From: Diphasiastrum complanatum
Lineage: Eukaryota; Streptophyta; Lycopodiopsida; Lycopodiales; Lycopodiaceae
Direction: 5' to 3'
Assembly (NCBI GenBank): GCA_029204225.1
Contig: CM055111.1
Span: 9,867,000-9,930,999 of the forward strand
Length of the DNA stretch: 64,000 nucleotides
This document shows positions 25,748 to 37,280 of the stretch, piece after piece. Numbering within the stretch: position 1 is the stretch's first letter; every line of letters starts with the position of its first letter. The position numbers and the translations under genes are program-made. The notes below the pieces were generated by a model. The model did no database searches and was not told the DNA's origin. It saw only the letters and a list, made by a program, of their open reading frames with translations.

Positions 25748-26917
25748 TGATTGGCTTTTCTTTGAGTCCCTTGTAGGAGCCTTAAGTCAACTCTTTGTCG
25801 GAGATTGAGGCCACTTCTACTGACAGATGTTATTTATACAAAGCTCATAATTGGAGATTGATGCGTGATCTAGATTTACAGCGTTTTGCACATGTAATGA
25901 CTTTGTCTGTGAATGTGTTCATAACTAGAATCACAAAAACTGGAATACAACCTAAACTAAAGCAGATCCAATTTCAGCCAAAGGAGGTAGTGGGGAATAC
26001 AAGCTAGCCATTGTTCCTACAAGTACAAGCATATATTGAAGCTTGAGTAGCCAAGCTCTCCTCCTACCAGTACTTCCTCTTTCATGCCTACTTGCGAGAG
26101 GGGACACGATTGTGTGACTCCCTGTTCTGCGCACCCCTCTGTATATGGGGAAGGGGGAATTAGCTTGGTTGGATACCATTATGCTTACAAGGAGGCCGAG
26201 ATTCAACGTGAAGTTGCGGCCCCTGCTCCCATAATGAATTTTGCATGGTTATTTGAAGGCGTAAAAAGGATTGGCAATGCATTTAACTAGTCATCCTTAG
26301 AGTGGATTTCATAATGCAAAACTTGGCATTCTTTAGGAATTTATGGCCTATGACAGATTCTCTGGATTTTTTTTTCAAGAACTTATAATAAACATGAGAC
26401 TACAAAAGAATGAAAGCAGATTTGACACTTTGAAAACGACAAGCACAGAGATTATGAATCTTGAATTCCAATAAGAATTTCAGAGGAGTATTATGGCCTA
26501 AAAAAGGTCTGTAAAGAAGTTGGAGGAGAATTTTACAATCTATACAAAGTCAAAATTGTGGGCCACAAGAAAATAAATTCAGTCATGAAGTCAAATGCTT
26601 TGCCAATCCTTGACACTTGGAAAAGAATGTTTTTGTGATCTTTCTGCTGGGTCAATGGCCATTCAATCATGACTCAACCTAATAGCCTCCCCATATTTTT
26701 GCTGTTGTTATACCCAATGAAAAAGTCACTAAATAATCCATTTCCCAGTACGTAAGGGCCTCAAACCTTTTAGAATCATGCACAAGTATACCATTGCCCA
26801 AAAAACAGATCAAGTTTTGCTTTACCACAGTACATAAAATTCTCAAAACATGCTCGTGCTTCTTGACATGTAGGACGTTAATTACGATCTATTCAGCCAA
26901 AGAGAAAGAAACAATAC
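25748..26917. other. 5' end of CLT intron 1, no element recognised
   Basis: Short open frames exist at 25952-26206 and 26084-26290, but they overlap on opposite strands and match nothing I recognise. This is the donor-proximal part of the intron. Confidence 0.4.
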
Positions 26918-27447
26918 CCAAATGTTGTGATTTGAGCCAAAAAGAAAGGGTAATTCTTCATAGGGATTAATGCCATCTTGTAGATCACTTTGTTACTCAC
27001 GGCAAGCAGGATCGTGATTAGTGATGCGCCTATGATCTGTATGTCTGACCTAAGAATGTGTCTGCCAGCAAAGAGAATACTTTCTTCACCAGAATCGAAG
27101 TTTGAAGAAGTCAAGGCTGCTGAGATACGCAAGTTTGCTTCGCCGGAGTGTTCATATAGGAGGATCCTCTGTTTGGTGCCCCTCCTAACCCTAAGCAAAG
27201 CTGATTGCAACGTAGAACCAGCAGGAAGACCAGATTGCAAACTTGAAAAAGAAGTTTGATATGGCAATTTAGATACTGAGAGCTGGCGAGCTGGGAGGAA
27301 AGAGTACATCTCTACAATGGCTGAAGACACCGCCATCTCAGAATTACGCCGGAAAGATGCTTTATGAAAGAACGACGTCGAAGCCATATCCAGCACTTTG
27401 GCGTACACACTTGCAGTGCTAAACTTGATTTTCTTTTTAGATGGCAA
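26918..27447 (-). CDS. CLT: CLT-type plastid thiol transporter, exon 1
   Basis: Encodes up to 176 residues. The first ATG (27447) adds 20 residues; a second in-frame Met at 27387 (MASTSFFHKASFRRN) starts a Ser/Arg-rich, acid-poor stretch typical of a chloroplast transit peptide, so the true start is uncertain. The mature part has membrane segment IIGASLITILLAVSNKVIY, then KMALIPMKNYPFFLAQITTF, close to the 'YKLALVPxKxYPFFLAQxTTFG' signature of plant CLT proteins, which move glutathione precursors out of plastids (family knowledge). The donor is GG|GTATTG in phase 2, matched by exon 2 at 6466. No stop or frameshift is seen. Without that splice the frame ends a few codons later, which supports the junction. 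Confidence 0.87.
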
Positions 27448-28510
27448 TACAAATCAAAAGGCTGGTCTGCCGCAGCATGCTAGTAGCTTACTCAGCGAAC
27501 ACAAACTCAAGGCAATCACCAATTTTCAAGATATGTGCACGGGACAAAGATGCTAAGCCATGATCAGAATGCAAAGACAATGCTTCACAACAGCAGATTA
27601 CAAGAGAATGCGAGTTATTGAAAGAACCTCGCATATTACATCCGCTTCCCAATGCACCCTTATAGATGATATGTAGCATCAAGCCATTTAATCAAAACAA
27701 TTCTTAAATTGCATTGGTTACTGTTACATCTAGTTTTCCCTTGATGTAATAAGAAGAACACCTGATCCGGATCAAGCCACTACTGAAAGAAAGCAAATGA
27801 CTGAAATTGGCTTAAATCCAAACGAATCAAGAATTCCAGCCTGATGTTAGAGTCTCAGGGTCTCTTAACACGTTCAGATCAATGCCAAAATTTCAGTTAT
27901 TTCCCTTGAATTAATCTGGAAGGAGATCAAACCATTGATCGAGACTGAAATGGCCAAATTCAACATCAATTCATGCACATCGTCCAAAGCAGAAGATCTC
28001 ATGATCCAAATATTATCGTTGTACTTGAAAACCGCCGCCTAAATCAGCAATTTCTTTGCACATTCCACACCGATTCATGCACACCTTCCGAAACTGAACA
28101 TCTGAGGATCAAGATACGAATGACATACTTGAAAACGGCAGTCAAATCAGTAAGTTCTTTCCGCATTCCACATGGATTCATTCCACAATTCCACATAAAT
28201 TCATGCACATCTTCCGAAATAGAAGATCTGAGGATCAAGGTACGAATGTACTTGAGAAGCGCAGCCAAAACAGCAATTTCTTTCCTCTTTTGCTTTCCTT
28301 TAAAAGAGTTTCACTTCCACTCTTCCACAGCATCTCTGGTAGGCCATATAGCTTCCTTCCTTCCCCCTCCCTCTTCTAGTAGGCCATAGCTTCCTCCCTT
28401 CTCTCGCTCTCTCCCTCCCTCTCTCTCTCTCTCTCGCCGTCGACCGCCATCGCCATGGCAGACAGCTTTCAAAGCTTCCTTATTCGAACCAAAAACAAAA
28501 CACAATAAAT
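27448..28510 (-). promoter_or_regulatory. upstream region / likely 5' UTR and promoter of CLT
   Basis: No gene seen. It holds three tandem repeat units (27969-28292) and a stretch at about 28381-28435 that reads as GA-rich on the gene strand, a common feature of plant 5' leaders. No TATA box could be fixed with confidence. An upstream non-coding exon is possible. Confidence 0.35.
27969..28292. repeat. three tandem repeat units upstream of CLT
   Basis: Units start at 27969, 28073 and 28199, each beginning ATTCATGCACA, followed by 'ttccgaaa.agaagatctga', 'ggatcaag.tacgaatg', 'tacttgaaaa' and 'cagcaatttcttt'. Spacings are 104 and 126 bp; the second unit carries about 23 extra bases (a short ATTC.ttCCACA duplication). 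Confidence 0.8.
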
Positions 28511-30340
28511 AATTATTTAATTAATTAATTTAAAAATTTAAATATAGAATAAAAAGCCCAAATTCAATATGACGAAGACAGGAAATCTAAAAGACAATAA
28601 AAGAAAACAAAAACAAAAAACGAAACTAAAATTATTATATCCCCGATATATTCGGTGTATTCAAATTTCATTATTGAGAGCGACAAAAATAAAAAATATC
28701 ATTTTATTTATTTATTGTGATACTCTCAGTGTAGTGGGGCCTGCTATCCTGGGGGAGTCACAGGGCCATACTGGCCCTGCTCTATCTAAATGAATTGAAC
28801 CACAAAAGGTTTGTTATTCACGCGTCTCCGTGTCAGTGCTCGGGAAACCTTTTTTGAGTTATCCCTCAAATAATCTGCATTCCTTAAACTTCTTGATTTT
28901 TTGAGGACTATTACGATTAATATGGTTATATAAAAGATCGTCAAGTCAAGATTTTTAACCCGTTACTTTCCAAAACTGGTTCCATAAAAAAATCAAAAGA
29001 ATGTTGATTTCCCAATGGATAACTGTATCCCTTTGTAGAAAACTTTATACCCATCGTAATTTTTACATGATTCATTAAACTCGTTACAATAACTTTCGAA
29101 CTTCAAAAATATTGCAAAGTTCCATCTCATGAGAGCCGGATTCTAATCGTCATTGAAACTTACATCTAGCTAGTAGTACAAAGGGTACTATAATTTCATA
29201 ACACAATTCACGCTTAAATTTTTGAATGGTGTGAGGCTAGATAGGAAATGGTCAACCCTAAAAGTCTATGAAGATTTTGTTTCTTTCAATTATGATGGTT
29301 ATTAATCTCGTTAATAAGATCGTTGGAACTTGGATCCATATATTTAACATGACAAATTTTAGTCGATGAAGAATATAAATCTACAAGAGTTTTGAGTTGA
29401 AGGATCTAAAGTTAACATTTTTAAAAATCGACAAGCCTTAAAAAATATATGATATTGGAGGACTCAAAATAAAGATGGTCGCCAATCTACAAGCACCTCT
29501 AAGTAGTGATACATGATATTACTATCTACCATGGCTTATTGTTACAGAAAAAATATTTACAGAAGCTTTAAAATTCTACTTTGGCCATTATTGGACAGGC
29601 CGGATGCCCCAAACTGTAAATGCAGTACATACAATAATGTACAATAATCGGCCATAATAGCCAGATTTTATCATGAAAATTTTAAAAATTGTCATAATTC
29701 AAGATCATAAAAAATCGGCTAACAGTGTCTATCATACTTGTGCTTCTTTCACATTAATTCTAGATAGAAGTGTAGTACATTGTCTATCTAATACTTTCTT
29801 TTTGTAAGCCTACAAATTCTCAAAATTTATCAAATTACAAATTTACATTTGTCATTTTTAAAAATTCACAAAATTATTTAAAAACACATGGTCATTTTGT
29901 ACCAATATAGAATCATCTACTTGTTTTATATCAAATCAATACAAAATTAATGCACATTTGTCCTTTCAAAAAATCTTCAACGAAACATGGTCCTCTTGTA
30001 CCAAAAATATGTCATATCACTCTCATGCTTTGTCCTTCAAAACAAATTGAATAAAAAAAAGTCTTGTTACTCCTTTCTCCTTTAGAAAAATATTTGTCTA
30101 ATCAATTTTATAATGTCATAATATGTCTTTTTGACATATCCACTCGCCAATTGACACCTATCAAGTCATGCCATGCCAAATAAGAAGCAAAAAGACCACA
30201 TGGCACTGCCACGTGTGGTTGTGCCATGCATGGCAAGAAGGTGCGTGGGAGTGCCACACGACACTTGAATCTTCAAAATGCTATAAATTGGCCATTCCTC
30301 ACGCATTTTTCTTCCTACTTGCTTGTGATAATATTTGTGA

Positions 30341-30344
<4 letters not shown>
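28511..30344. other. AT-rich intergenic spacer
   Basis: Very AT-rich with no open frame of interest and no recognised element on either strand. It separates the CLT upstream region from the CACTA-like remnant. Confidence 0.45.
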
Positions 30345-30398
<54 letters not shown>

Positions 30399-30546
30399 CA
30401 CACACACACACACACACATCACACTTTTTCATCTTTCACACTCTTTCGAGTCATATCTCTCTTTCTCTCTCACACACTCTTTCATATCTTTCTTTCATCT
30501 CTCACAAACTCTTTTATTTCTTGTTTTCTCTCTCTCACACACTCTT

Positions 30547-30611
<65 letters not shown>
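30345..30611. repeat. compound microsatellites (TC)n, (AC)n and (TC)n
   Basis: (TC)n at about 30345-30395, (AC)n at about 30397-30418, interrupted CT/CA-rich sequence, then (TC)n at 30551-30611. They lie just before the transposase-like start at 30659 and create a long artefactual open frame of Leu/Ser repeats. Confidence 0.95.
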
Positions 30612-30613
<2 letters not shown>

Positions 30614-30658
30614 AAAGCTTTTTTTCACATTTTTCTCTTTCTCTCTCTCTAAATGGCA

Positions 30659-31315
30659 TGTCTACTAGTGGTAGTGGAGGGTCAAGGAGGAGGCCAAGGT
30701 CCACTTCTGGTGGAAGAGGACAAGCCTTGAAATTAGATCAATCCGATCAAGTGAGAGAAATTTATAGTGCATTGTCTCTCGAAGAAAGGCAAAGGATGAA
30801 ATCACTTTGCCTTTTCGAAGGGGAATCCGATCAACAAGATCGTGGATTTGCTTCGATGGAAATCTCGTTGGAAGAATCCATGAATGTTTTCTATGACCTT
30901 GATGATGACAGTTCCATCATCATGGACATTAGGGGTAAAGTTGTCATCAATAGGATGCACGACGTTGCCCTCAAATACTTTGGTCATGACTTGTTTAACC
31001 CTTGGGAGCAACAAGACCAAGGGGACAAAAACAAGATAATTGATATGCTATTATGTAAGTTTCCACAACCCAATCTGTTTGATACCCAATGGGCATTGAC
31101 GAGTATGACACATATTCGTCATAAATGCAAATCATTAAGAAGATTATGTAATAAAGGCAAAAAGAAGTCGAGAGGGGCATCTAAAAACTATTGGATGAAA
31201 GCATCCAAATCCCGAACGCTTTAAGCAACAAAGAGAGGCCACAAAATCAAGGCTCAATCTTCTAGGCCAATCACACCTTGGATCAAGAGGCAAGGCTGAC
31301 TTGCAAGCACAATTT
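30659..31315 (+). pseudogene. CACTA/En-Spm-type transposase-like exon (Transposase_24-like), frameshifted
   Basis: Second of two close ATGs (30655, 30659); the latter gives MSTSGSGGSRRRPRS and a long open frame. Residues about 75-160 have GKVVINRMHDVALKYFG, KNKIIDMLLCKFPQPN and WALTSMTHIRHKCKSLRR, resembling the Ptta/En/Spm domain (a '.KFP.P' block and a basic helix). At about 31196 an extra A in 'atgaaagc' shifts the frame. The next frame gives NPERFKQQREATKSRLNLLG and SHLGSRGKADLQAQF, the 'HLGSGGYA.L' motif of these proteins, ending at a consensus donor GTAAGC (31316). Whether it is a pseudogene or has an assembly error is open. Confidence 0.55.
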
Positions 31316-31671
31316 GTAAGCTTTTATCTTTTAGTTAATTGTATTTGTTATGTTTTTTATTTATCAATTATTTATCACTCACTTTGTGTTGGACAATGAT
31401 GAGGGGGAAGAGAGCAATGACTAAGAAGTTTTTAATTACTTCTTAGATATGATGCATTTTTTTTATTTGCAAATGTAGAAAAGAGGGTGTTAGCATCAAA
31501 GCCCTAATTAGAAGATGCAAATATGTACACCTTTTTGAAGTATGAATATTGACTCATCTATTTCATGATCTCTATTTCACTATGTATGTAGTGATTGTTT
31601 GTTGTTTATGTTTTTCTATTTCATTTTTATAAGTTCATTGTAAACCTATACAAACAATAAAAAACAAACAA

Positions 31672-32230
31672 ATCAATTTGAGATGTAAAAAATACCACAT
31701 GTATTTGTTTAGATTGTCCCTTTTCCTTCAATAATGTCTCCTACTATGAAATGCACTTTATGAATCAAATGAGAACTACATCAATTTGAGATGTAGAAGA
31801 CACCTCATGTATTTGCTTGTTTTGTCTCTTTTCCTTCAGAGATGCATTTTTGTTTTCTATAAAAGTAAACAAACCATTCATTAATTTTATTTTCAAATAA
31901 TCATTGTTAGTTTATAAACCAATCAACAAAAATTAAGCTACTATGAAATGCAATTTATGATTCAAATATAATTTACATCAATTTGAGATGTAGAAGATTC
32001 TTCATGTATTGGTTTGTCTCTTTTTCTTCAAAGATGCATCTCATTTTTCTAAAAAAGCAAACAATGAGAAATAAACAAAGAATCATTGTTAGTTTACAAA
32101 TCAATCAAAAAAAATGAAAACACTGTAAAATGCACTTTATGATTCAAATATCATGTACATCAATTTGAGATGTAAAAGATACCTCATGTATTTGCTTGGA
32201 TTGTCTCTTTTCCTTCAAAGATGGGTCTTT
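31672..32230. repeat. four degenerate tandem repeat units in a putative transposase intron
   Basis: 'atcaatttgagatgta' starts units at about 31672, 31780, 31977 and 32159, each followed by 'cctcatgtatttg', 'ttgtctctttt.cttca' and usually 'tgaaatgcactttatga'. Unit lengths differ (108, 197, 182 bp). Confidence 0.8.
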
Positions 32231-32270
32231 TTTTTTTTTTTTCTACAAAGCAAACAACAAGAAACAAACC

Positions 32271-32675
32271 AAATGCAACCGTAAAAAAAATCGTAGTGGA
32301 TTTTTTGCTATCGATTCAACCAAGACATCAAACATGGACTTTTCAGACACATTGGTGTTGCCTTGTCATTGTGAACAGGTGTGTATGAGTTTCACATTTT
32401 TTCTTATTGTCGATCGTAACTAATATTATATTAAACATCTACACTTTTATAGTACATCTATTTATTATAGAGGATCAAATGCAACCATAAAAAAAAATTG
32501 TAGTGGATTTTTTGCTATCGATTCAACCAAGACATTAAGCATGGACTTTCCAGATACATTGGTGTTGCCTTGTCATTATAAACAGGTGTGTATGAGTTTT
32601 ACATTTTTTCTTATTGTCGATCATAACTAATACTATGTTAAACATCTACACTTTTACAGTACATCTGTTTATTGT
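32271..32675 (+). repeat. direct duplication of about 200 bp containing an exon-like segment
   Basis: 32271-32465 and 32479-32675 match nearly throughout ('gtagtggattttttgctat', 'ttggtgttgccttgtcatt', 'cttattgtcgat'). Each copy includes the coding-like word LVLPCH ending at 'aacag|gtgtgt', a splice donor shape. One copy may be a duplicated exon of the transposase-like gene. Confidence 0.8.
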
Positions 32676-32732
32676 GAATTAAAATTTTATGATAATAACA
32701 AATCTTTAATCTTAACATTGTTAAATGTGCAG

Positions 32733-33060
32733 GTATATTTTCAACTAGGTTGACTAAACAAAAATTGGTGGTATGTTATTCAAGTTGAGTTATGCGCAAG
32801 ACATGTATTTGAAAATGCATATGTTGAGAATGAAATGGAGGATCTAAATTTGGACAACACAAATATATCTAATGAAGATGTAGAAATATCTTCAAGTTTT
32901 ATGAATCTTGAAAACTCTAGAGATGAATATAGAATGATTCCAACCCAAAGGATGATGTCGACAAGAGTGATTCTCTACATGAGAACAATATTGAGAGAAG
33001 GTCCGATTTCTATAGTGATGATGAAAATCATCTAAGAGGAGATGAGTTGCAAGATGTATT
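32733..33060 (+). pseudogene. transposase C-terminal exon resembling DUF4216
   Basis: After acceptor 'tgtgcag' the frame reads QVYFQLG, a stop, then NKNWWYVIQVELCARHVFE and an acidic tail. Plant CACTA TNP2-type proteins carry a DUF4216 domain with 'QVFYLDDP.NKNWWVVV.VKPRD.YD', so this is its decayed counterpart. Its place downstream of the Transposase_24-like exon is opposite to the usual order in CACTA elements. Confidence 0.5.
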
Positions 33061-33200
33061 GGTTGATAAATTTGAATCTTATGATGATAAATAAACTACT
33101 TGTATATGTCACAATTAATTTTGTTATGAAACAATACATTTGTGGCGAATATATATTATTTTCAAAATTCTTTCATACCTATGTTGTACTTTTGTCATTC

Positions 33201-33367
33201 GTATTTGTACTTAGATTTACAATATATGCATTTTTCCTCTACAAATTCGGAGACGTTTTCGTACTCTCCCACTTGCTCCACACACACTTGATATGTATTT
33301 ATTTGTCTTATATGTCTTTTGGCATGGAAAAGACATTAATTAAGTTTCTTCTTCTTCTTCTTCTTCT

Positions 33368-33431
<64 letters not shown>
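33201..33431 (+). mobile_element. short retroposon (SINE-like), copy A
   Basis: Body 'tatttgtacttagattta', 'ggagacgtttt', 'cacacttgatatgtat', 'ttggcatggaaaagacatta', then a (CTT)n(TC)n tail to 33431. The same body in the same order occurs at 48823-48990 and 62604-62770 (both minus). The last 55 bp resemble the 3' end of LINE B at about 22340. Confidence 0.75.
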
Positions 33432-33432
<1 letters not shown>

Positions 33433-36400
33433 GGGTAGTATCTAATCTAATTCAATATAGCCCTCCCTTGCTCTACTTTACATTAGCAAATACTTGGTAT
33501 ACCATAAATGGTCCAAACTTTTTGGCGGGAACTTTTCAAAATAGCACCTCTTCAGTGAATGGTTATAATTCACCCTCATACCATCCAATAATCAGCCAAC
33601 ACATGCTCCCTTGAAGCTTCACGGTAGGCCCACTAATCCACTATTTATAACAATGATATGCTGTAAGGTTCCCTCTACCTCGTCTCTTTGCTTTTCTTTT
33701 GTTCTTCTTCTCTCTCACTTGCTTTTACAAAGTGTTTTATGGTTGTGACAACAACCTACCTACTCACAATTGGTTCCTCCATACATGGAAGGCTTCAGGT
33801 ATGATCGCCATTCTTTTATTACAGTCTTGCTTACGTTCATACTATAGTATGAGGCGGATTTGGCGCGTTGACTGCCAGTGCATCTCTTTTATTTCAAATG
33901 TTTGCTTCCTACAATGGTTTTTTTGCCTTATAAGAAAGCTTTTGTATGAATGGATCATCGCTGATGGTAGCGGCTAGTTTTCATCATTAAAACATGTTGG
34001 TTTACATCGTTGACTGCCGCTCATAACGGCTCAGCTTTCTACTGTACCTAATGGTAATAATCCACCAACGACTATCGTTGTCTTGCATGCTAGTGTGTAC
34101 ACAAAAAACGTTGACAAACAGTCGTTAGATCGTTGGCATTCCGCTTGAGTGCATACTGTTAGCAGTATTGCTTCAAAAACTATGTAACATTTGCAGTGCA
34201 CTATGTGTTTGACATAGATACTTGCTGGATAACCAGTGATGAACCATCATATAGTTGTATGCTGGAAAACCAGCAATGGACTGTCATCAACTTACTTGTA
34301 TATTGGATTATACCGCATTTGGTAGCTTAGTATCCAATCCACCAGTGCTTCGCAACAAATATTTTCATATAGATGATGGTTTACAACAGAATGGTGCTTA
34401 CTATCATGCTACTGCTCATACTTTTAATGACCTTCTTGATTAAGAGTACTACTACTCATTTGGTGGCGTTGTTATCCTTTCTACGATAGCTCTATGATTG
34501 CTATAAATACCTTACATAGTTGTAACTATGCTTTGACACACACATGCAGTCTACATTATCAGGACCATACTCTTACCTTCCGATAAGCATTAAGAACTTT
34601 CACCAATCAACAAGGTATGTACTCACACTTCGCTCCTATTCGATCGACGGGGATTTCACCATTATCTATCGTACTTTGATATATTATTATGGCTATAACT
34701 AAAGATTGTTTGGCACTGAAAGTAAGTATGACATTTGTAGCATCATACTCATCAATTTAGCCTTGTTGTGGTAATGCATGAAGATACAATAGTAGCAATT
34801 ACATTATGGGATCTTTGCAGGATTACGCTTCCAACACCATCCAGGTATGAGCTTGTTTTGAATCTTGCTTAATTTTTTTCAACACCTCGAGGAAGTTAAA
34901 GATATTATTCTACCTTTCTTCGCTACTTATGCTATATCTTCGTTGTTCTTTTTTTTCTTTGCATCGCGCTTATTACTTACACGATTATTTTTGGATAACC
35001 ATCAAATTAACCTATGATAGTTATCATTACAATTTTTGGCCCATAAAGCCAAAAATTCTTTTCGTTTTTTAAAGAAAACATAGCAGCTCTTAAAAGTTTT
35101 ATGATGGCATGTGCCCTTTCAAGTTTATACTAGTAATTAAAACTAGTCATCGAGGTTGTACACCTTTGGAAAGCACGGATCTGCTCAAGGGGTTTTGACA
35201 CCATTACATGACTCACCTATGGGTCAACGAGTTAGTATGGTATGGATTTGCCCTAATCGTTTCAAGATAACTATTCGTGCATGTTTAGCAAGTGTCACCA
35301 ATGAATGGGAAGATTGAACTATGATTATTTCACTCTAAAACTAAACTGTTAAGTAGCAATGTTTATTTTGTACATGGATAACAACTGACATTCAACGTTG
35401 ACACCTGTCTTCCTCACATACTAACTCGCATGGTTTTGTGTTGTGGGATGGTGACAGGTACCAGCTGGATGTCTTGAAATAAGTCTTGCTTTATGGTGCT
35501 TTACTATACTGTATTTACTTTTCAGCTATATTGTACTTTGTTGGCTTATGAATAAAGGGAGAGAGAGTACGTTGTAAAATGTGTTATATATATATTTTTG
35601 TATCAAAACTATGTTCAATGATGAGTTCATTCTTCATATACCTAGCCTATTATGAGATTTGTGAAGATAGTTTATATAAACTAGCTAATATAACTTCACA
35701 CAAATTTATATAGAGAAGTCAATGATGTCATAAGGTAAAGCTTAGAAGGCTCACCTGATCTTGCCCTTTTGACCATTTGCTTTTGCCTTTGCCCTTGAAC
35801 CTGTCTTTTGAGAACATAGCTTCTTCCTAATACGTATACAAGTTACCGAAAAAAAGACAAAATACTAGAAACAAAGCGGGATCCTTAGCTCCCCACTTTT
35901 TTGGACTCTATTATTAATCATCTTAAACATACCATAAGTTGAAATACCAAAGATAAAACCAAAAGAGTCTAAAACAATTTGAACTTTTTCCATGATTTTC
36001 TTAAATGAGTAACCCTTATGGAGTAACAAAATGATTAGATTGCTTGACCGGTCTACAAAAGCATCTCTACTAGTACAACGACGAAAAAACCTGTAGAATC
36101 TATTTGATGAATCACTACAATAGTTTAAAGCATTTTAGGTAGAATCTTTCCTGCAACATGCCTTTTTGTCATGCTCCAAAATTTAGGGCAATGAAGCCCC
36201 AGTAGTTGAATTCAAGCTAAAAAGTGATCATAATTTTGTGAGCAAATACTTATTTTTTAGATACAAAGGTACCTTGGTTCATGCGTATGCTTGATCGAAC
36301 ATAGAATAGCCAGCATGTTATTTAGATATTTTATGAACAACATTGCAAAGAGATTTTAATGTAGTCATTGTGATTTTCATACACATTGGGCATAATGTGA

Positions 36401-36600
36401 TCTTTACCCCAACCTGTGTACGACAAGGCATACAAGGACATAACATCCTGTAACCACGGAGTGATGGTGAAGAACATGGTAAATAACACAGTGGAGTTTA
36501 CAATGCAGGAAAATCTATGGGGAGAGAAAAATTGCACTCACATTGCATAGTTGCAACTAGATGCTCAAAACATATTTCGAACATTTTGACCATTTTGCCC
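33432..36600. other. intergenic spacer, no gene recognised
   Basis: Short open frames at 33699-33977 (+) and 34255-34443 (+) have no recognised motif. The rest is AT-rich. No repeat longer than simple runs was seen by eye. Confidence 0.35.
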
Positions 36601-36999
36601 ATGTTTAACTGGTTCAAATTTTAAATAGTTGCACCGAAACGTGTTTCTGGGCAAACACGTTTCTGAAACCACGTTTCTTAGAAACGCGATTTGTAGCCGA
36701 AAATCGTTTGAGAAAAAAAACTGGAAAAATAGCTTATGGCTGAAATTTTTTTAGGGGATCAATGGTCAAACCAGCGTTTTGCCTCTCAGAAGTGCAGTAG
36801 ATGGGGCACAAACAAATCTTATTTTCAATAGCTATTTGGTTGTTATTTGCTTTGGTTTTCAATAAATGCTCAAGGGAACGGGGGGTTCAGGGGGCGGTAG
36901 CCCCTCGAGAAACAGGGGGTTCGAGGGGCGGTAGCCCCCCGGTGGGGGGTTTGGGGGGCAACACCCCCAACAGCAGGGTCCCCAACGATAAGGCCTCTT
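36601..36999. repeat. GAAACG palindromic words followed by a G-rich minisatellite-like block
   Basis: 36630-36715 has several ACACGTTTC/GAAACG words. 36876-36990 is strongly G-rich for this AT-rich region: 'gggggttc.gggggcggtagcccc' occurs twice and is followed by 'ggtggggggtttggggggca'. Alternating G-runs and C-runs form short hairpins, and the G-runs could form quadruplexes. Confidence 0.65.
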
Positions 37000-37280
37000 C
37001 ATGATTTGGCCTTCCAACTCCGTGAGTGAAAACACACTTTCTGGTGTTTCGCATCCCCTAGGTCCTTTGGCTGTTCACTCTCTCAACATTATGTTATTGT
37101 GTAGATTCTTTTTGTTATAAAGTCAAATGTGAAACCTTTTTCAAACATTGGAGTTTCTAAACAAGTTTGAAACCTCTCCCAAACAAATTTGGTTGCAACA
37201 ATGAGTCAGGCAGCAAAATAGTGGTAGGCAACATACAAATACAGTGACATTCATTGGAAAATACTAAATGCACATGGCGT

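Larger units (their letters stand above)
6467..26917 (-). other. CLT: CLT intron 1 (20,451 bp)
   Basis: Defined by the donor GT after exon 1 (26917/26916) and the AG before exon 2 (6468/6467). Reading frame and protein similarity continue across the junction. It holds one near-complete Copia, two LINE remnants, Gypsy LTR and integrase fragments, and a MITE, most of them on the opposite strand to the gene. Confidence 0.75.

Noticed and set aside
27969-28292. CRISPR-like array
   Set aside because: Repeat units are long (about 104 bp), diverged and directly abutting, with no short repeat/unique spacer alternation; the context is a plant nuclear gene.
30168-30658. Long open frame of Leu/Ser repeats upstream of the transposase-like start
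   Set aside because: It is translation of TC and AC microsatellites; the plausible coding start is the ATG at 30659.
36876-36990. Organelle DNA insertion
   Set aside because: The block is short, repetitive and flanked by ordinary nuclear repeats; no organelle gene is present. Not excluded without a search.
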